A stretch of DNA of 64,000 nt from NCBI RefSeq assembly GCF_017357225.1, contig NZ_CP071604.1, positions 313,001 through 377,000 of the forward strand, given 5' to 3'. A program made the position numbers and the translations under genes. Of the stretch, positions 9,639-18,782 are shown one piece after another (positions within the stretch are counted from its first letter, which is position 1; each line of letters begins with the position of its first letter). This DNA comes from Rhizobium binae (GTDB lineage Bacteria; Pseudomonadota; Alphaproteobacteria; Rhizobiales; Rhizobiaceae). The notes under the pieces are model-generated. The model saw only the letters and a list, made by a program, of their open reading frames with translations, was not told the origin of the DNA and did no database searches.

Positions 9639-11489
9639 ATGATGAACGCCGTACAGCCGATCACCAACGCATCATACGTGACCGATATCCCGAGCGGCGG
9701 CGTCCGCGGCCTGCTGACGCGTCTGTGGCCGACCGTCATCGCCTATTGCGTCATTCTCGCCGCCGTCATCGCCGTTACCAGGCTCCATGGTGCTACCGAT
9801 TACGTCGGCCCCGACAATGACGATGGCATGCGCCTCGTCGAGGTTCGCGATTTTCTCGCCGGCCAGGGCTGGTTCGATCTGATGCAATATCGTCTCGGCC
9901 TCAATGGCGGCACGCTGATGCACTGGTCGCGGTTGATTGACCTGCCGATCGCCTCGCTGATCTGGTTCTTCGGCCTGCTTGTGCCGCGCGAGACGGCCGA
10001 GGCGCTGGCCCTCGGCATCTGGCCCGTATCGCTCATCCTGCCCGCCATGCTCGCCATGGCCGTTGCCGGCCGGCGCATCGGCGGCGTTGCCGGCATGCAT
10101 ATCAGTCTCGGGCTGACCGCGCTGGCCATCTATACCGGAAACCGGTTCGCGCCTGGCGCCATTGATCATCACAATGCGCAACTGGCGCTGGTCGCGACGA
10201 TGACGGCGATGCTGCTGGATCCGAAGCGTCGCGGCTGGAGCTATACGGTTGCCGGCGTTGCGGCCGCAATCGCCATCGCCATCGGCGCCGAGACGACGCC
10301 CTTCGTTGCCGCCGTCTGCCTGACGGTCGCGGTTATCTGGGCGTGGGAGGGCAAGGATTTCGCTGTCGCCGCCCAGTCCTTCGGGCTTGCGCTGGCGATT
10401 GCGATCAGCATCCTCTTCTTCGCAACGGTGCCGCCGCGACTCTATTCGACGGTCACCTGCGACAATCTCTCGCTCGGTTACTACAGCCTGGCGGCGATCG
10501 GCGGCGGGCTTCTGCTGTTTTGCGCGGTGTTTGCGAGTGGGCTTTCCAGGCCGCTGCGCTTTGCGGCGCTTGCCGTCGTCGGCGCCGGCGTCCTCGGTTC
10601 GGCTGTCGTGATCGCGCCGCAGTGCCTGAGCGATCCGCTTGCCGGTCTCGATCCCATGCTGATCGAACTCTGGCTACGCAATGTTTCCGAAGCGAAGTCG
10701 ATCTTCGCTCTGGCGCGCAGCGAACCTTTCGATATCGGCGCCTTCTATGCGGCCGGTCTCTTCGGCATCGCCGTCTGCATCTTCCGCATCCTCCAGCGCG
10801 ACCGCATGCAGGTCCACCTGATCTTGCTGTTTCTGCTTTCCATCAGCTGGACGATCGCGCTCGTCCAGGTGCGCGGCTCGACCTTCTCCAACCTCATCTC
10901 CATCCTGCCGCTTGCCCTGCTGATCATCGACATAAGGCGCATCTCCAACAGCGACAGCGAAAATATTGCCGTCGCCTTCGTCTATGTGGTGACGGTGCTT
11001 GCAGGCGTCCCCGCCGCATGGGGCCTTGGCGGTGGGCTCATCTCGCTGCAGATGGAGAATGGGGCGCAGAAGAAGGCGTCGGAACCGGCAAAGGACAAGG
11101 CCTGTGCATCGAGAGAGGCGCTGGCGCCGCTTGCCGGGCTTCCTGTCGGCCTCGTCTCCGCGCCGTCGGAAATGGGCGTCGCAATTCTCCGCTTTACGCA
11201 AAACCGCGTTCTTGCGGCCCCCTATCACCGCAATCAGGGCGGCATGCTGACGGAGCTGCATATCGGCATGGCTGAGCCGCAGGAGGCGGAAGCCTTTCTG
11301 AAGGGGGCAGGCGTCACGACGCTCGCCTTCTGCCCTGGTGATCCGCAGACGCGGCAGCTCGCGAAATTGAAGCCGGACGGCCTCTATGCGCAGCTCGGCA
11401 AGGGAAATATTCCGCCTTTTCTGGAGCCGGTTCCGAATGCGGCGGACGCGGCCGTGCAGTTCTTTCGCTATCGGCCGGCGACGAACTGA
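9639..11489 (+). CDS. GT-C-like polytopic membrane protein
   Basis: A 616-residue inner-membrane protein with roughly 10-12 hydrophobic segments and a soluble C-terminal domain of about 150 residues. The first periplasmic loop carries acidic residues in DYVGPDNDDGMRLVEVRDF, followed by LMHWSRLID, the pattern of Stt3/PglB and related lipid-linked sugar transferases. An HxN motif lies in IDHHNAQLAL. Function is inferred, helped by the neighbouring GT2 and GtrA-like genes: it could transfer the lipid-linked sugar to a surface acceptor. The start is uncertain: ATG 9639 or 9642, or a GTG at 9597; none has a strong ribosome-binding site. Confidence 0.65.
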   Translation: MMNAVQPITNASYVTDIPSGGVRGLLTRLWPTVIAYCVILAAVIAVTRLHGATDYVGPDNDDGMRLVEVRDFLAGQGWFDLMQYRLGLNGGTLMHWSRLIDLPIASLIWFFGLLVPRETAEALALGIWPVSLILPAMLAMAVAGRRIGGVAGMHISLGLTALAIYTGNRFAPGAIDHHNAQLALVATMTAMLLDPKRRGWSYTVAGVAAAIAIAIGAETTPFVAAVCLTVAVIWAWEGKDFAVAAQSFGLALAIAISILFFATVPPRLYSTVTCDNLSLGYYSLAAIGGGLLLFCAVFASGLSRPLRFAALAVVGAGVLGSAVVIAPQCLSDPLAGLDPMLIELWLRNVSEAKSIFALARSEPFDIGAFYAAGLFGIAVCIFRILQRDRMQVHLILLFLLSISWTIALVQVRGSTFSNLISILPLALLIIDIRRISNSDSENIAVAFVYVVTVLAGVPAAWGLGGGLISLQMENGAQKKASEPAKDKACASREALAPLAGLPVGLVSAPSEMGVAILRFTQNRVLAAPYHRNQGGMLTELHIGMAEPQEAEAFLKGAGVTTLAFCPGDPQTRQLAKLKPDGLYAQLGKGNIPPFLEPVPNAADAAVQFFRYRPATN

Positions 11490-11517
11490 CGCCGGCGATC
11501 ATCGTTATGGCAAATCG

Positions 11518-11760
11518 TCAGTGCGAAACACGCGGCGTGCGAAAGCGTGCATGGGCATAAAGGCCAAGCACGAAGAGGATAAGGCCGCCATTATAGCCGA
11601 GAACGGCATAGAGGAGCGCCAGAAATGACACCGGCCCCGGTGAGAATACCGCCGCCAATGCGAAGCTGATTCCGATCAGCGCGGCGATCAACGCGATCGC
11701 GCCGGCCGAGCGCATTTGCCCGGCGCTGATTCCCAATGCTGCGGCTGTAAGAATAATCAT
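11518..11760 (-). CDS. Small membrane protein, unknown function
   Basis: An 80-residue protein with two or three hydrophobic segments (ALIAALIGISFALAAVF about 22-40; LLYAVLGYNGGLILFVLGLY about 47-68) and a short basic tail. The ATG at 11760 with GAAGG upstream is preferred over an in-frame start at 11829. It converges on the GT-C-like gene with a 28-base gap. No family recognised. Confidence 0.5.
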   Translation of the reverse strand: MIILTAAALGISAGQMRSAGAIALIAALIGISFALAAVFSPGPVSFLALLYAVLGYNGGLILFVLGLYAHARFRTPRVSH

Positions 11761-12063
11761 TTCAGCACCTTCCCGAAGAGAACGAGGGGAAGAATAGGAA
11801 GCCCCACCTAACAAAGATTTACCGGCCATCTTGGCCGAAAAGCCTTTGTATTGCGGTGGTTAGCAATCTCTTTCGTATGAAACGCGCATTATAACTATGC
11901 GTTCCGTAGCGAACCGGATTACGAATGTCGCTGTCGTCACCCAGGCCGCCGACCGCCGTGGCATCGCCGCGCAGGCGGCACGCCGGCGATTTCAATAGCC
12001 GGGAAACAGGCTCCGGCCGATGCCGAGCTTCCCGTTTGCTGCCGATGGACATAGAAAGAAGGG
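11761..12063. other. Intergenic region upstream of xseA
   Basis: About 300 bases with no convincing gene. It must hold the divergent promoters of the small membrane protein and xseA. A short palindrome GGCCATCTTGGCC starts near 11825. No operator or RNA was recognised. Confidence 0.5.
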
Positions 12064-13644
12064 ATGAGCAACCTCTTCGACAGCGATTCGCCGACCAACC
12101 TTGCCGAGTATTCGGTTTCGGAGCTTTCCGGCTCGATCAAGCGTACCGTCGAGACGGCCTTCGACCAGGTGCGCGTGCGCGGCGAAATTTCAGGCTATCG
12201 TGGGCCGCACTCCTCGGGTCATGCCTATTTCGCGCTGAAGGACGATCGCGCCCGCATCGACGCCGTCATCTGGAAGGGCACTTTCTCGCGATTGAAGTTC
12301 CGTCCGGAAGAGGGCATGGAAGTGATCGCCACCGGCAAGGTCACGACCTTTCCGGGCTCCTCGAAATATCAGATCGTCATTGAGACGCTGGAGCCGGCCG
12401 GCGCCGGCGCGCTGATGGCGCTGATCGAGGAGCGCAAGCGTAAGCTCGGCGCCGAAGGCCTGTTCGATGCCGCCCGCAAGAAGCGGCTGCCCTTCATGCC
12501 CAGGGTGATCGGCGTCGTCACCTCGCCGACCGGCGCGGTGATCCGCGATATTTTGCACCGCATCTCCGATCGTTTTCCCGTGCATGTCCTCGTCTGGCCG
12601 GTCAGGGTGCAGGGAGAGGGGGCCGGCGAAGAGGTGGCGAACGCCATCCGCGGCTTCAATGCGCTGGCGCCGGGAGGTGCGATTGCCCGTCCCGACATGC
12701 TGATCGTCGCACGCGGCGGCGGCAGCCTGGAAGATCTCTGGAGTTTCAACGACGAGATCGTCGTGCGTGCGGCAGCCGAAAGCCGAATACCGCTGATCTC
12801 GGCGGTCGGCCACGAGACCGATTGGACGCTGATCGACCATGCCGCGGATGTCCGCGCCCCGACGCCGACGGGTGCGGCGGAAATGGCGGTGCCCGTCAAG
12901 GCGGAGCTGGAGGCGCAGCTTGCGGCTCTTGCCGCCCGCCTGCAGGGCGGCATGAACCGGCAGATGGATCAGCGCCGCCAGTCCGTCCGCGCCCTGATGC
13001 GCGCTTTGCCATCGCTCGATCAGCTTCTCGCTCTGCCGCGGCGTCGCTTCGACGAGGCCGCCGCCGGCCTCGGCCGCGGGCTGGCGCTCAACACCATCAA
13101 CAAGCGCCGCGGCTTCGAGCGTGTCGCCTCACATCTGCGGCCCGATGTGCTTTCCAACCGCATCGCCGAGCGCCGCCAGCTTCTGAGCGAGCGCATGGCG
13201 CGGGCCGAACGCACCGTCGAACGGCTGCTCGACCGCTCGAAGTCCCGCATCGACCGCGCCGAGGCCATCCTCGCCTCGCTGCCTGCCCGGCTGAAGACGC
13301 AGACCGACCGCGGCCGCGAACGCCTCGGCAATCTCACCCGTCATGCCGATACGGCGATCCGCCACCAGTTGACGCGCGCCCGCGCCGAGCTTTCCGCGCA
13401 GGATCGCGTGCTGCAGTCGCTCTCCTACAAGAACGTGCTGAAGCGCGGCTACGCCGTGATTCGCGATGAGGATAACAGGCCGGTGTCGCAGGCCTCGGCT
13501 CTCTCCGCCGGCATGGGCATCGCCATCGAATTCGCCGACGGCCGCGTCGGCGCAATGACGACGGATGGCGGCGCCCCGCCCGCTGGCGCCAAGAAGCGCA
13601 GTGGAAAGCCGGCGGAGCCGACGAAACAGGGAAGCCTGTTCTGA
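12064..13644 (+). CDS. xseA: Exodeoxyribonuclease VII large subunit
   Basis: Catalytic subunit of exonuclease VII, which degrades single-stranded DNA from both ends. 526 residues. The N-terminal OB fold lies at about 20-120 ([20 protein letters not shown]), the catalytic core has [36 protein letters not shown] and [17 protein letters not shown], and then comes a long coiled-coil region rich in Arg/Glu. The alphaproteobacterial C-terminal tail ends in Lys/Pro. The start has AAGAAGGG directly upstream. The stop is 2 bases before the next ATG, so the quinone reductase is co-transcribed. Confidence 0.95.
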   Translation: MSNLFDSDSPTNLAEYSVSELSGSIKRTVETAFDQVRVRGEISGYRGPHSSGHAYFALKDDRARIDAVIWKGTFSRLKFRPEEGMEVIATGKVTTFPGSSKYQIVIETLEPAGAGALMALIEERKRKLGAEGLFDAARKKRLPFMPRVIGVVTSPTGAVIRDILHRISDRFPVHVLVWPVRVQGEGAGEEVANAIRGFNALAPGGAIARPDMLIVARGGGSLEDLWSFNDEIVVRAAAESRIPLISAVGHETDWTLIDHAADVRAPTPTGAAEMAVPVKAELEAQLAALAARLQGGMNRQMDQRRQSVRALMRALPSLDQLLALPRRRFDEAAAGLGRGLALNTINKRRGFERVASHLRPDVLSNRIAERRQLLSERMARAERTVERLLDRSKSRIDRAEAILASLPARLKTQTDRGRERLGNLTRHADTAIRHQLTRARAELSAQDRVLQSLSYKNVLKRGYAVIRDEDNRPVSQASALSAGMGIAIEFADGRVGAMTTDGGAPPAGAKKRSGKPAEPTKQGSLF

Positions 13645-13646
13645 CG

Positions 13647-14237
13647 ATGCGGATCCTGCTGGTTCTTGCCCATCCGCTTCAGGAAAGTTTTGCCGCTTCG
13701 GTGGCGCGCACGGCACGAGAGGCCTTGGAAGCCTCCGGCCATGTCGTCGATCTGCTCGATCTCTATGCCGAGGATTTCGACCCGCGCCTGACCGAGGCGG
13801 AGCGCCGCGCTTATTTCGATGTGCCCTACGACACCTCGGCCGTCGCCGATATCGTTGCCCGGCTGCGGTCGGCCGATGGGCTCGTCCTTGTCTTTCCGCA
13901 GTGGTGGTTCAATTTCCCGGCCATTCTGAAAGGGTTCTTCGATCGCATCCTCGCACCGGGCGTGGCCTTCATCCATGATGCCGCCGGCGGCCGCATCGTG
14001 CCGGAGCTCACCAATATCAGCCTGCTTTTTGCGCTGACGACGACGGGCTCGCCCTGGTGGCTTGTGCAACTCTATATGGGCAATCCAGTTCGCCGCCTGC
14101 TGAAGCGGGGCATCGCCAATTTCTGTTCGAAGAAGCTCGTCTTCCGCATGCTGAGCTTGCACGACATGGATCGCGCGACGGAGGCCAGGCGCCAGGCGCA
14201 TCTGGAACGTGTTCGCAAGGCGCTCGCCGCAATCTGA
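13647..14237 (+). CDS. NAD(P)H quinone oxidoreductase, flavodoxin-like
   Basis: A 196-residue FMN/FAD-binding protein of the NQO1/KefF/MdaB family. The N-terminal nucleotide-binding strand and loop are LLVLAHPLQESFAAS, and VFPQWWFNFPAILKGFFDR is the family signature around the flavin. It probably performs two-electron reduction of quinones. It starts 2 bases after xseA. The stop abuts the stop of the convergent MarR gene. Confidence 0.88.
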   Translation: MRILLVLAHPLQESFAASVARTAREALEASGHVVDLLDLYAEDFDPRLTEAERRAYFDVPYDTSAVADIVARLRSADGLVLVFPQWWFNFPAILKGFFDRILAPGVAFIHDAAGGRIVPELTNISLLFALTTTGSPWWLVQLYMGNPVRRLLKRGIANFCSKKLVFRMLSLHDMDRATEARRQAHLERVRKALAAI

Positions 14238-14735
14238 CTATTCGAAATCCGACAGCAACTTCTTGAGCAGCCGGTTGAACTCGGCCTTATCCTCGGCTGT
14301 CAGATTTCGTGTCAGCCGCTGCTGGTTGGCGACATGGGCGCCGACCGCCTCTTCGACGGTCGCAAGGCCCTTTTCGGTCAGGGCGATCAGGACGCTGCGC
14401 CTGTCCTCCGGATTGTGGATGCGCTCGACGAAGCCCGATTTCTCCAACTGGTCGATGCGGTTCGTCATTGTGCCGGAGCTGACCATCGTCATCTCCAGAA
14501 GCTCGCCCGGCGAGAGCCGATAAGGCGCGCCGGAGCGGCGCAGCGTAGCCAGTACGTCGAAGGCCGAGGTGGAAAGCCCGTGTGTCATGAGCACGGTTTC
14601 GACTTCGCGGCCGAGGTGGGTGCCGAGGCGCTTCAGCCGCCCGAGGATACCCATCGGTTCGACATCGAGGTCCGGTCGCTCGCGCCGCCATTGCGCCAGG
14701 ATTCTGTCGACATGATCTTGTTGTTCTTCACCCAT
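14238..14735 (-). CDS. MarR-family transcriptional regulator
   Basis: A 165-residue dimeric winged-helix regulator. The recognition helix lies in GELLEMTMVSSGTMTNRIDQLEK and the wing in NPEDRRSVLIALTEKG. It is divergent from an EamA exporter. A perfect 18-bp palindrome lies 20 bases upstream of its start and a related half-site lies by the exporter start, so it probably represses both genes until it binds a small ligand. The ligand is unknown. Confidence 0.92.
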   Translation of the reverse strand: MGEEQQDHVDRILAQWRRERPDLDVEPMGILGRLKRLGTHLGREVETVLMTHGLSTSAFDVLATLRRSGAPYRLSPGELLEMTMVSSGTMTNRIDQLEKSGFVERIHNPEDRRSVLIALTEKGLATVEEAVGAHVANQQRLTRNLTAEDKAEFNRLLKKLLSDFE

Positions 14736-14755
14736 GTCACATCGATAGCAGGAGA

Positions 14756-14773
14756 TATCTTGACGTCAAGATA
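14756..14773. promoter_or_regulatory. MarR operator palindrome
   Basis: Perfect 18-bp palindrome TATCTTGACGTCAAGATA in the marR - EamA divergent promoter; its size and symmetry fit a MarR dimer site. Confidence 0.7.
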
Positions 14774-14792
14774 AATTGCGCTATCGTGTATT

Positions 14793-14818
14793 TATCTTGA
14801 TATAGAGATTCTTGATAT
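14793..14818. promoter_or_regulatory. Second, degenerate MarR half-sites
   Basis: TATCTTGATAT at 14793-14803 repeats the left arm of the palindrome at 14756, and TTCTTGATAT at 14809-14818 repeats it again, running into the EamA start codon. Occupancy here would block exporter expression. Confidence 0.5.
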
Positions 14819-15728
14819 GAAGACAAACTCGCGATATTTCGCCGATGTGCTGATCACCGCTGTCGCTCCGGCCATCTGGGGCAGCACCTATTTCGTCACC
14901 ACATCTTTCCTGCCGCATGGCTATCCGCTGACTGTTGCCATGCTGCGCGCCTTGCCGGCAGGCCTGCTTCTGCTGCTCATCGTCCGCAAGCTGCCGACGG
15001 GTGTCTGGTGGGGCCGCGCCTTCATTCTCGGCGCGCTGAACTTCTCGTTCTTCTGGGCGATGCTCTTCGTCTCGGCCTATCGTCTGCCGGGTGGCGTAGC
15101 GGCCACAGTGGGCGCCGTGCAGCCGCTGATCGTCATCGCCTTGTCGCGGCTGTTCCTCGGCAAGCCGATCCGCTTCCTCGCTGTCATCGCCGGCCTGATC
15201 GGCATGTCAGGCGTGGCGCTTCTGGTGCTGACGCCGAATGCGGCGCTCGATCCCATCGGCATTGCCGCCGGTCTCGCCGGAGCGGTGTCGATGGCCTTCG
15301 GCACGGTGCTGAGCCGCCACTGGCAGCCGCCGGTCTCCAGCCTGACCTTCACGTCATGGCAATTGACAGCCGGCGGCGTCCTGCTCGTGCCCCTGGCCTT
15401 CCTGCTGGAGCCGGCGCTTCCCGTGCCGACGCCGGCCAATCTTCTCGGCATCGCCTATCTCGGCCTCATCGGCGCAGCCTTCACCTATCTGCTTTGGTTT
15501 CGCGGCCTGTCGCGCATCGAGCCCTCGGCGGCGGCATCGCTCGGCTTTCTCAGCCCCGTCATCGCAACCCTGCTCGGCTGGCTGGCGCTCGGCCAGAGCC
15601 TGACGCCGGCGCAGATCGCGGGCTTCGCCATGGTGCTCGCCAGCGTCTGGCTCAGTCAGCGGACGATGATGCCGGTCAGGCCCATTCGCCCTGACGCATC
15701 ACCGCAACCCGCGAACCATCCGGCGTAA
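14817..15728 (+). CDS. EamA-family (DMT) exporter
   Basis: A 303-residue inner-membrane protein of the drug/metabolite transporter superfamily, with ten predicted helices in two EamA repeats (about 12-140 and 150-288). The repeat end-motifs read LSRLFLGKPIRFLAVIAGLIG and GWLALGQSLTPAQIAGFAMV. The divergent MarR gene and its operators suggest drug- or metabolite-induced export. The 3' end overlaps the convergent M29 gene by 53 bases. The substrate is unknown. Confidence 0.9.
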   Translation: MKTNSRYFADVLITAVAPAIWGSTYFVTTSFLPHGYPLTVAMLRALPAGLLLLLIVRKLPTGVWWGRAFILGALNFSFFWAMLFVSAYRLPGGVAATVGAVQPLIVIALSRLFLGKPIRFLAVIAGLIGMSGVALLVLTPNAALDPIGIAAGLAGAVSMAFGTVLSRHWQPPVSSLTFTSWQLTAGGVLLVPLAFLLEPALPVPTPANLLGIAYLGLIGAAFTYLLWFRGLSRIEPSAAASLGFLSPVIATLLGWLALGQSLTPAQIAGFAMVLASVWLSQRTMMPVRPIRPDASPQPANHPA

Positions 15729-16929
15729 TGCCGTCGATATCGACCTTGTCCGAGCCGATCATCCAGTCGATATGGATGAGGCTGGAATTGCCGCCCTGCG
15801 CCTTGATCTGCTCCTGGCTCAAAGTCGCGCCGTCGAGGAAGCACTTGGAATAGCATTGGCCGAGTGCGATGTGGCACGAGGCGTTTTCGTCGAACAGGGT
15901 GTTGTAGAACAGAATGCCGCTCGCCGAGATCGGCGATGAATGCGGCACCAGCGCCACTTCGCCGAGGCGGCGCGCGCCTTCGTCCGTATCGAGCACCTTG
16001 TTCAGCACTTCTTCGCCGCGTGATGCCTTGGCCTCGACGATGCGTCCGCCCTCGAAGCGCACCTGGATATTGTCGATCAGTGTGCCCTGGTGCGACAACG
16101 GCTTGGTGCTCGAAACATGGCCTTCGACACGCAGCGCATGCGGCGTGGTGAAAACCTCCTCGGTCGGAATGTTCGGATTGCAGGTAATGCCGTTCTTGGC
16201 GGTGGAGGCGCCGCCATGCCATTCATGCCCGTCGGCAAGCCCGACCGTCAGATCGGTGCCGGGCCCCTTGAAATGCAGCGAGGCGAAGCGTTCGCCGTTC
16301 AGCCAGGCGGAACGCTTGGCGAGATTGCCATTGTGTTCGGCCCAGGCGGCGATGGGATCGTCCAGATCGACGCGCGAGGCGGCAAAGATCGCTTTGGCCA
16401 GCTTGGCGATCGCGATCGGTTCAGGATCGTCGGGAAAGACCACCTTGGCCCAGGACGGGTTGGGATAGGAAACGATGTTCCAGTTGATGTCGAAATTGGC
16501 GATCTTCTCCAGCGCCGGCTTGTAGGCGGTGGAGTTGGCGCGATTGGCCCGGCCGACCTTGCCGGCATCCTGCTCGGACAGCAGCAACGGATTGTCGCCG
16601 GCAACCGCAAGACGGGCCGCGCCATTGGCATAGGCCTTGGCCATGCCCTCATAGAGCCAGTCGGAGGCACGGTCGAAACTCTCGTCGCTGCCGTACTGAT
16701 AGCGCGAAAGCGTCGTTTCCTCGTCGGAATAAAAGGCGCTGACCAGCCCGGCGCCGGCCTGATAGGCGTGCTTGGTGATGAGGCGCACGAGCGGCAGCGC
16801 GACGACGGGCGCGGTGATCACCAGGTCCTGGCCCTTCTGCAGCCGAAGGCCGACCTTGACGGCAACTTCCGCAAGCTTCTCCAGCTTGACGGGATCAACG
16901 GTGTTCTGGCTCTGGGGCATGAAAGTCAT
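15676..16929 (-). CDS. M29-family aminopeptidase
   Basis: A cytoplasmic metallo-aminopeptidase of the thermophilic M29 group (AmpS/PepS-like), 417 residues, a normal length. Metal-ligand regions visible: NIPTEEVFTTPHALRVEG (Glu/His), GEVALVPHSSPIS, and FDENASCHIALGQCY followed by HIDWMIGSDKVDIDG. It releases N-terminal residues from peptides. It overlaps the EamA gene tail to tail by 53 bases, so read-through would produce antisense RNA. Confidence 0.93.
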   Translation of the reverse strand: MTFMPQSQNTVDPVKLEKLAEVAVKVGLRLQKGQDLVITAPVVALPLVRLITKHAYQAGAGLVSAFYSDEETTLSRYQYGSDESFDRASDWLYEGMAKAYANGAARLAVAGDNPLLLSEQDAGKVGRANRANSTAYKPALEKIANFDINWNIVSYPNPSWAKVVFPDDPEPIAIAKLAKAIFAASRVDLDDPIAAWAEHNGNLAKRSAWLNGERFASLHFKGPGTDLTVGLADGHEWHGGASTAKNGITCNPNIPTEEVFTTPHALRVEGHVSSTKPLSHQGTLIDNIQVRFEGGRIVEAKASRGEEVLNKVLDTDEGARRLGEVALVPHSSPISASGILFYNTLFDENASCHIALGQCYSKCFLDGATLSQEQIKAQGGNSSLIHIDWMIGSDKVDIDGITPDGSRVAVMRQGEWA

Positions 16930-17060
16930 GGTTCAACCTGCCTTCTGTGATCGACGGTGGAGGTTGGAAGACTTAGACCGGTTTGCGGCGAAAATGAAGC
17001 ATGCCGCTGCCGAATGGTGCGGCCTGAACCCAGGCGCGGCCGCATCGAGGGGGAGGCCCT

Positions 17061-17744
17061 TCAAGCAGCCACCGATGGCCTGAGCAGGATGGAGTTATGG
17101 GTCTTGAGGAACTCCGTCAGCCGCTGCGGATAATCCTCGCCCACGGCGCCTTTGACGCTTGCACGCTCCGCCAGCGCCTTTCGCCAGCGCTTTACGCGCT
17201 CCAGCCCGTCAAATATTGCGCTGTCGCCGAGCGTGTCGAAAATATCGAAATATCGAAACACCGGCGCGAAGACGGCATCGACGAGGCTGAAGCTGCTGCC
17301 ACAAAAATAGGGTCCGTCCGCCAGCGCGCCTTCGATCGTCGTGAATTTGGCGATGAGGGCTGTGCGCTTGACTTCAAACTGGAGCCTGTCCTCTGCCGTT
17401 TCATAACCCCACAGATCGGAAAGCACGGACGAGCCGAATTCCATCCATCCGCGGTGGCGCGCGCGGGTCAGCGGATCGGCGGGATGCAGGGCGGCGCCCG
17501 GCTGGGTTTCCTCCAGATATTCGCAGATGACGCTGCTTTCGAACAATACGACCTCGCTGCTGTCCGCTTGCTCGATGTGCAGCAACGGCACCTTGCCGAG
17601 CGGCGAGATTTTCAGGAACCAGTCCGGCTTGTTGGCAAGATCGATGTTGATGCGCTCGAAAGGCACGTTTTTTTCGGAAAGTGCGATCGCGGCGCGCTGC
17701 ACATAGGGGCAGAGGTGATGACTGATCAAGGTAAGCTTGCTCAT
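17061..17744 (-). CDS. Glutathione S-transferase, Cys-type
   Basis: A 227-residue GST with thioredoxin-like N domain and helical C domain. The active-site motif is HHLCPYVQRAA with C12, as in omega/dehydroascorbate-reductase-like GSTs. The glutathione-binding loop is GKVPLLH and ESSVICEYLEE. The ATG at 17744 has AGGAGACC upstream. It is divergent from a MarR gene with two related palindromes between them, so it is probably induced by an electrophile or oxidant. Confidence 0.9.
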   Translation of the reverse strand: MSKLTLISHHLCPYVQRAAIALSEKNVPFERINIDLANKPDWFLKISPLGKVPLLHIEQADSSEVVLFESSVICEYLEETQPGAALHPADPLTRARHRGWMEFGSSVLSDLWGYETAEDRLQFEVKRTALIAKFTTIEGALADGPYFCGSSFSLVDAVFAPVFRYFDIFDTLGDSAIFDGLERVKRWRKALAERASVKGAVGEDYPQRLTEFLKTHNSILLRPSVAA

Positions 17745-17797
17745 GGTGGTCTCCTGTCGCCGCAAACGCGGCTGAAAACGATCGGTGACAAAAGTAG

Positions 17798-17809
17798 ATG
17801 CATATGCAT
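17798..17809. promoter_or_regulatory. Palindromic operator candidate ATGCATATGCAT
   Basis: Perfect 12-bp palindrome in the GST - marR promoter; a related imperfect copy lies at 17841-17852. Confidence 0.5.
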
Positions 17810-17840
17810 ATAATAGCTCTTGCGCCGGCATTCAAGCTAA

Positions 17841-17852
17841 ATGTAATTGCAT
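17841..17852. promoter_or_regulatory. Second operator copy ATGTAATTGCAT
   Basis: Imperfect inverted repeat sharing outer ATG..CAT with the 17798 site; their starts are 43 bases apart, close to four helical turns. It ends 3 bases before the marR start. Confidence 0.45.
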
Positions 17853-17854
17853 CT

Positions 17855-18298
17855 ATGTCTGATAAACACCCGACCCCGAGCAACGCTGTAACCGGCGCAT
17901 GGATCCACATCATGCGCGCCCGCGACCGTCTGCTCGCTGCGATCGAAAGCGATTTCAAGGCGGCGAAAATGCCGCCGCTGTCCTGGTATGACGTGCTTTG
18001 GGAACTGGCGAGGACAGAGGACAGGCGGCTGCGTCCTTACGAGATCGAAGAGCGGACGCTGCTCGCACAATATAATCTATCTCGCCTCGTTGATCGGTTG
18101 GAAAGGGAGGGCCTGGTCTGCCGCGAGACGTTCGGCGAGGATGCACGCGGCCGTTGGGTTGTCATCACCGATGCCGGGCTGCAGCTGCGCGAGCGCATGT
18201 GGGCGGTCTATGCCAAATCCATCGACGCGAATATCGGCTGCAGACTCACCGAAAGCGAGGCAAACAGCATCTCGGCCTTGCTCGCGCGTTTCCTGTGA
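17855..18298 (+). CDS. MarR-family transcriptional regulator
   Basis: A 147-residue winged-helix regulator. The recognition region is LLAQYNLSRLVDRLEREGLV and the wing is EDARGRWVVITDAGLQ. The ATG at 17855 is preferred; an upstream in-frame start at 17798 would place the operator palindrome inside the gene. It is divergent from the GST, its likely target. The stop abuts the stop of the convergent YbaK gene. Confidence 0.88.
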   Translation: MSDKHPTPSNAVTGAWIHIMRARDRLLAAIESDFKAAKMPPLSWYDVLWELARTEDRRLRPYEIEERTLLAQYNLSRLVDRLEREGLVCRETFGEDARGRWVVITDAGLQLRERMWAVYAKSIDANIGCRLTESEANSISALLARFL

Positions 18299-18772
18299 TC
18301 AGGCGATCAATGGCGCCTTGACGGCCTTCAAAACCGTCAGCGCATCCTTCGGGTCGAGCCGCACCTGCAGGCCGCGCTGGCCGCCATTGATATAGACGAG
18401 CGGCTCGGCAAGGGCAGCTTCCTCGATCGCCGTCGGCACCGTCTTCTTCTGGCCGAAGGGGCTGATGCCGCCGACATGATAGCCTGTCAGCCGCTCGGCA
18501 TCGGCGGGCTTCATCATGTTGGCCGACTTGCCGCCAAAGGCGCTGGCCAGTTTCTTCATGCTGACTTCACGATCCGACGGGACGACGACGCAGACCGGCT
18601 TGCCGTCCAGTTCCGCCATCAGCGTTTTCAACACCCGGTGCGGTGCTTCGCCCAAAGCCTCGGCCGCCTGCAACCCGACGCGCTCAGCCCCGGGGTCATA
18701 GTCATAGGTGTGGATGGTGAAGGCGATGCCTGCCTGGGAAAGAACCTGTGTCGCGCGCGTGGTCTTGGACAT
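18299..18772 (-). CDS. YbaK-type aminoacyl-tRNA(Cys/Pro) deacylase
   Basis: A 157-residue trans-editing protein of the YbaK/EbsC family, which hydrolyses misacylated Cys-tRNA(Pro). The conserved lysine region is RVLKTLMAELDGKPV, with GGKSANMMKPADAERLTGY and GGISPFGQKK forming the substrate pocket. The start at 18772 is 10 bases after the stop of the ArsC-like gene, so the two form an operon. Confidence 0.9.
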   Translation of the reverse strand: MSKTTRATQVLSQAGIAFTIHTYDYDPGAERVGLQAAEALGEAPHRVLKTLMAELDGKPVCVVVPSDREVSMKKLASAFGGKSANMMKPADAERLTGYHVGGISPFGQKKTVPTAIEEAALAEPLVYINGGQRGLQVRLDPKDALTVLKAVKAPLIA

Positions 18773-18782
18773 GGGGCACCTG

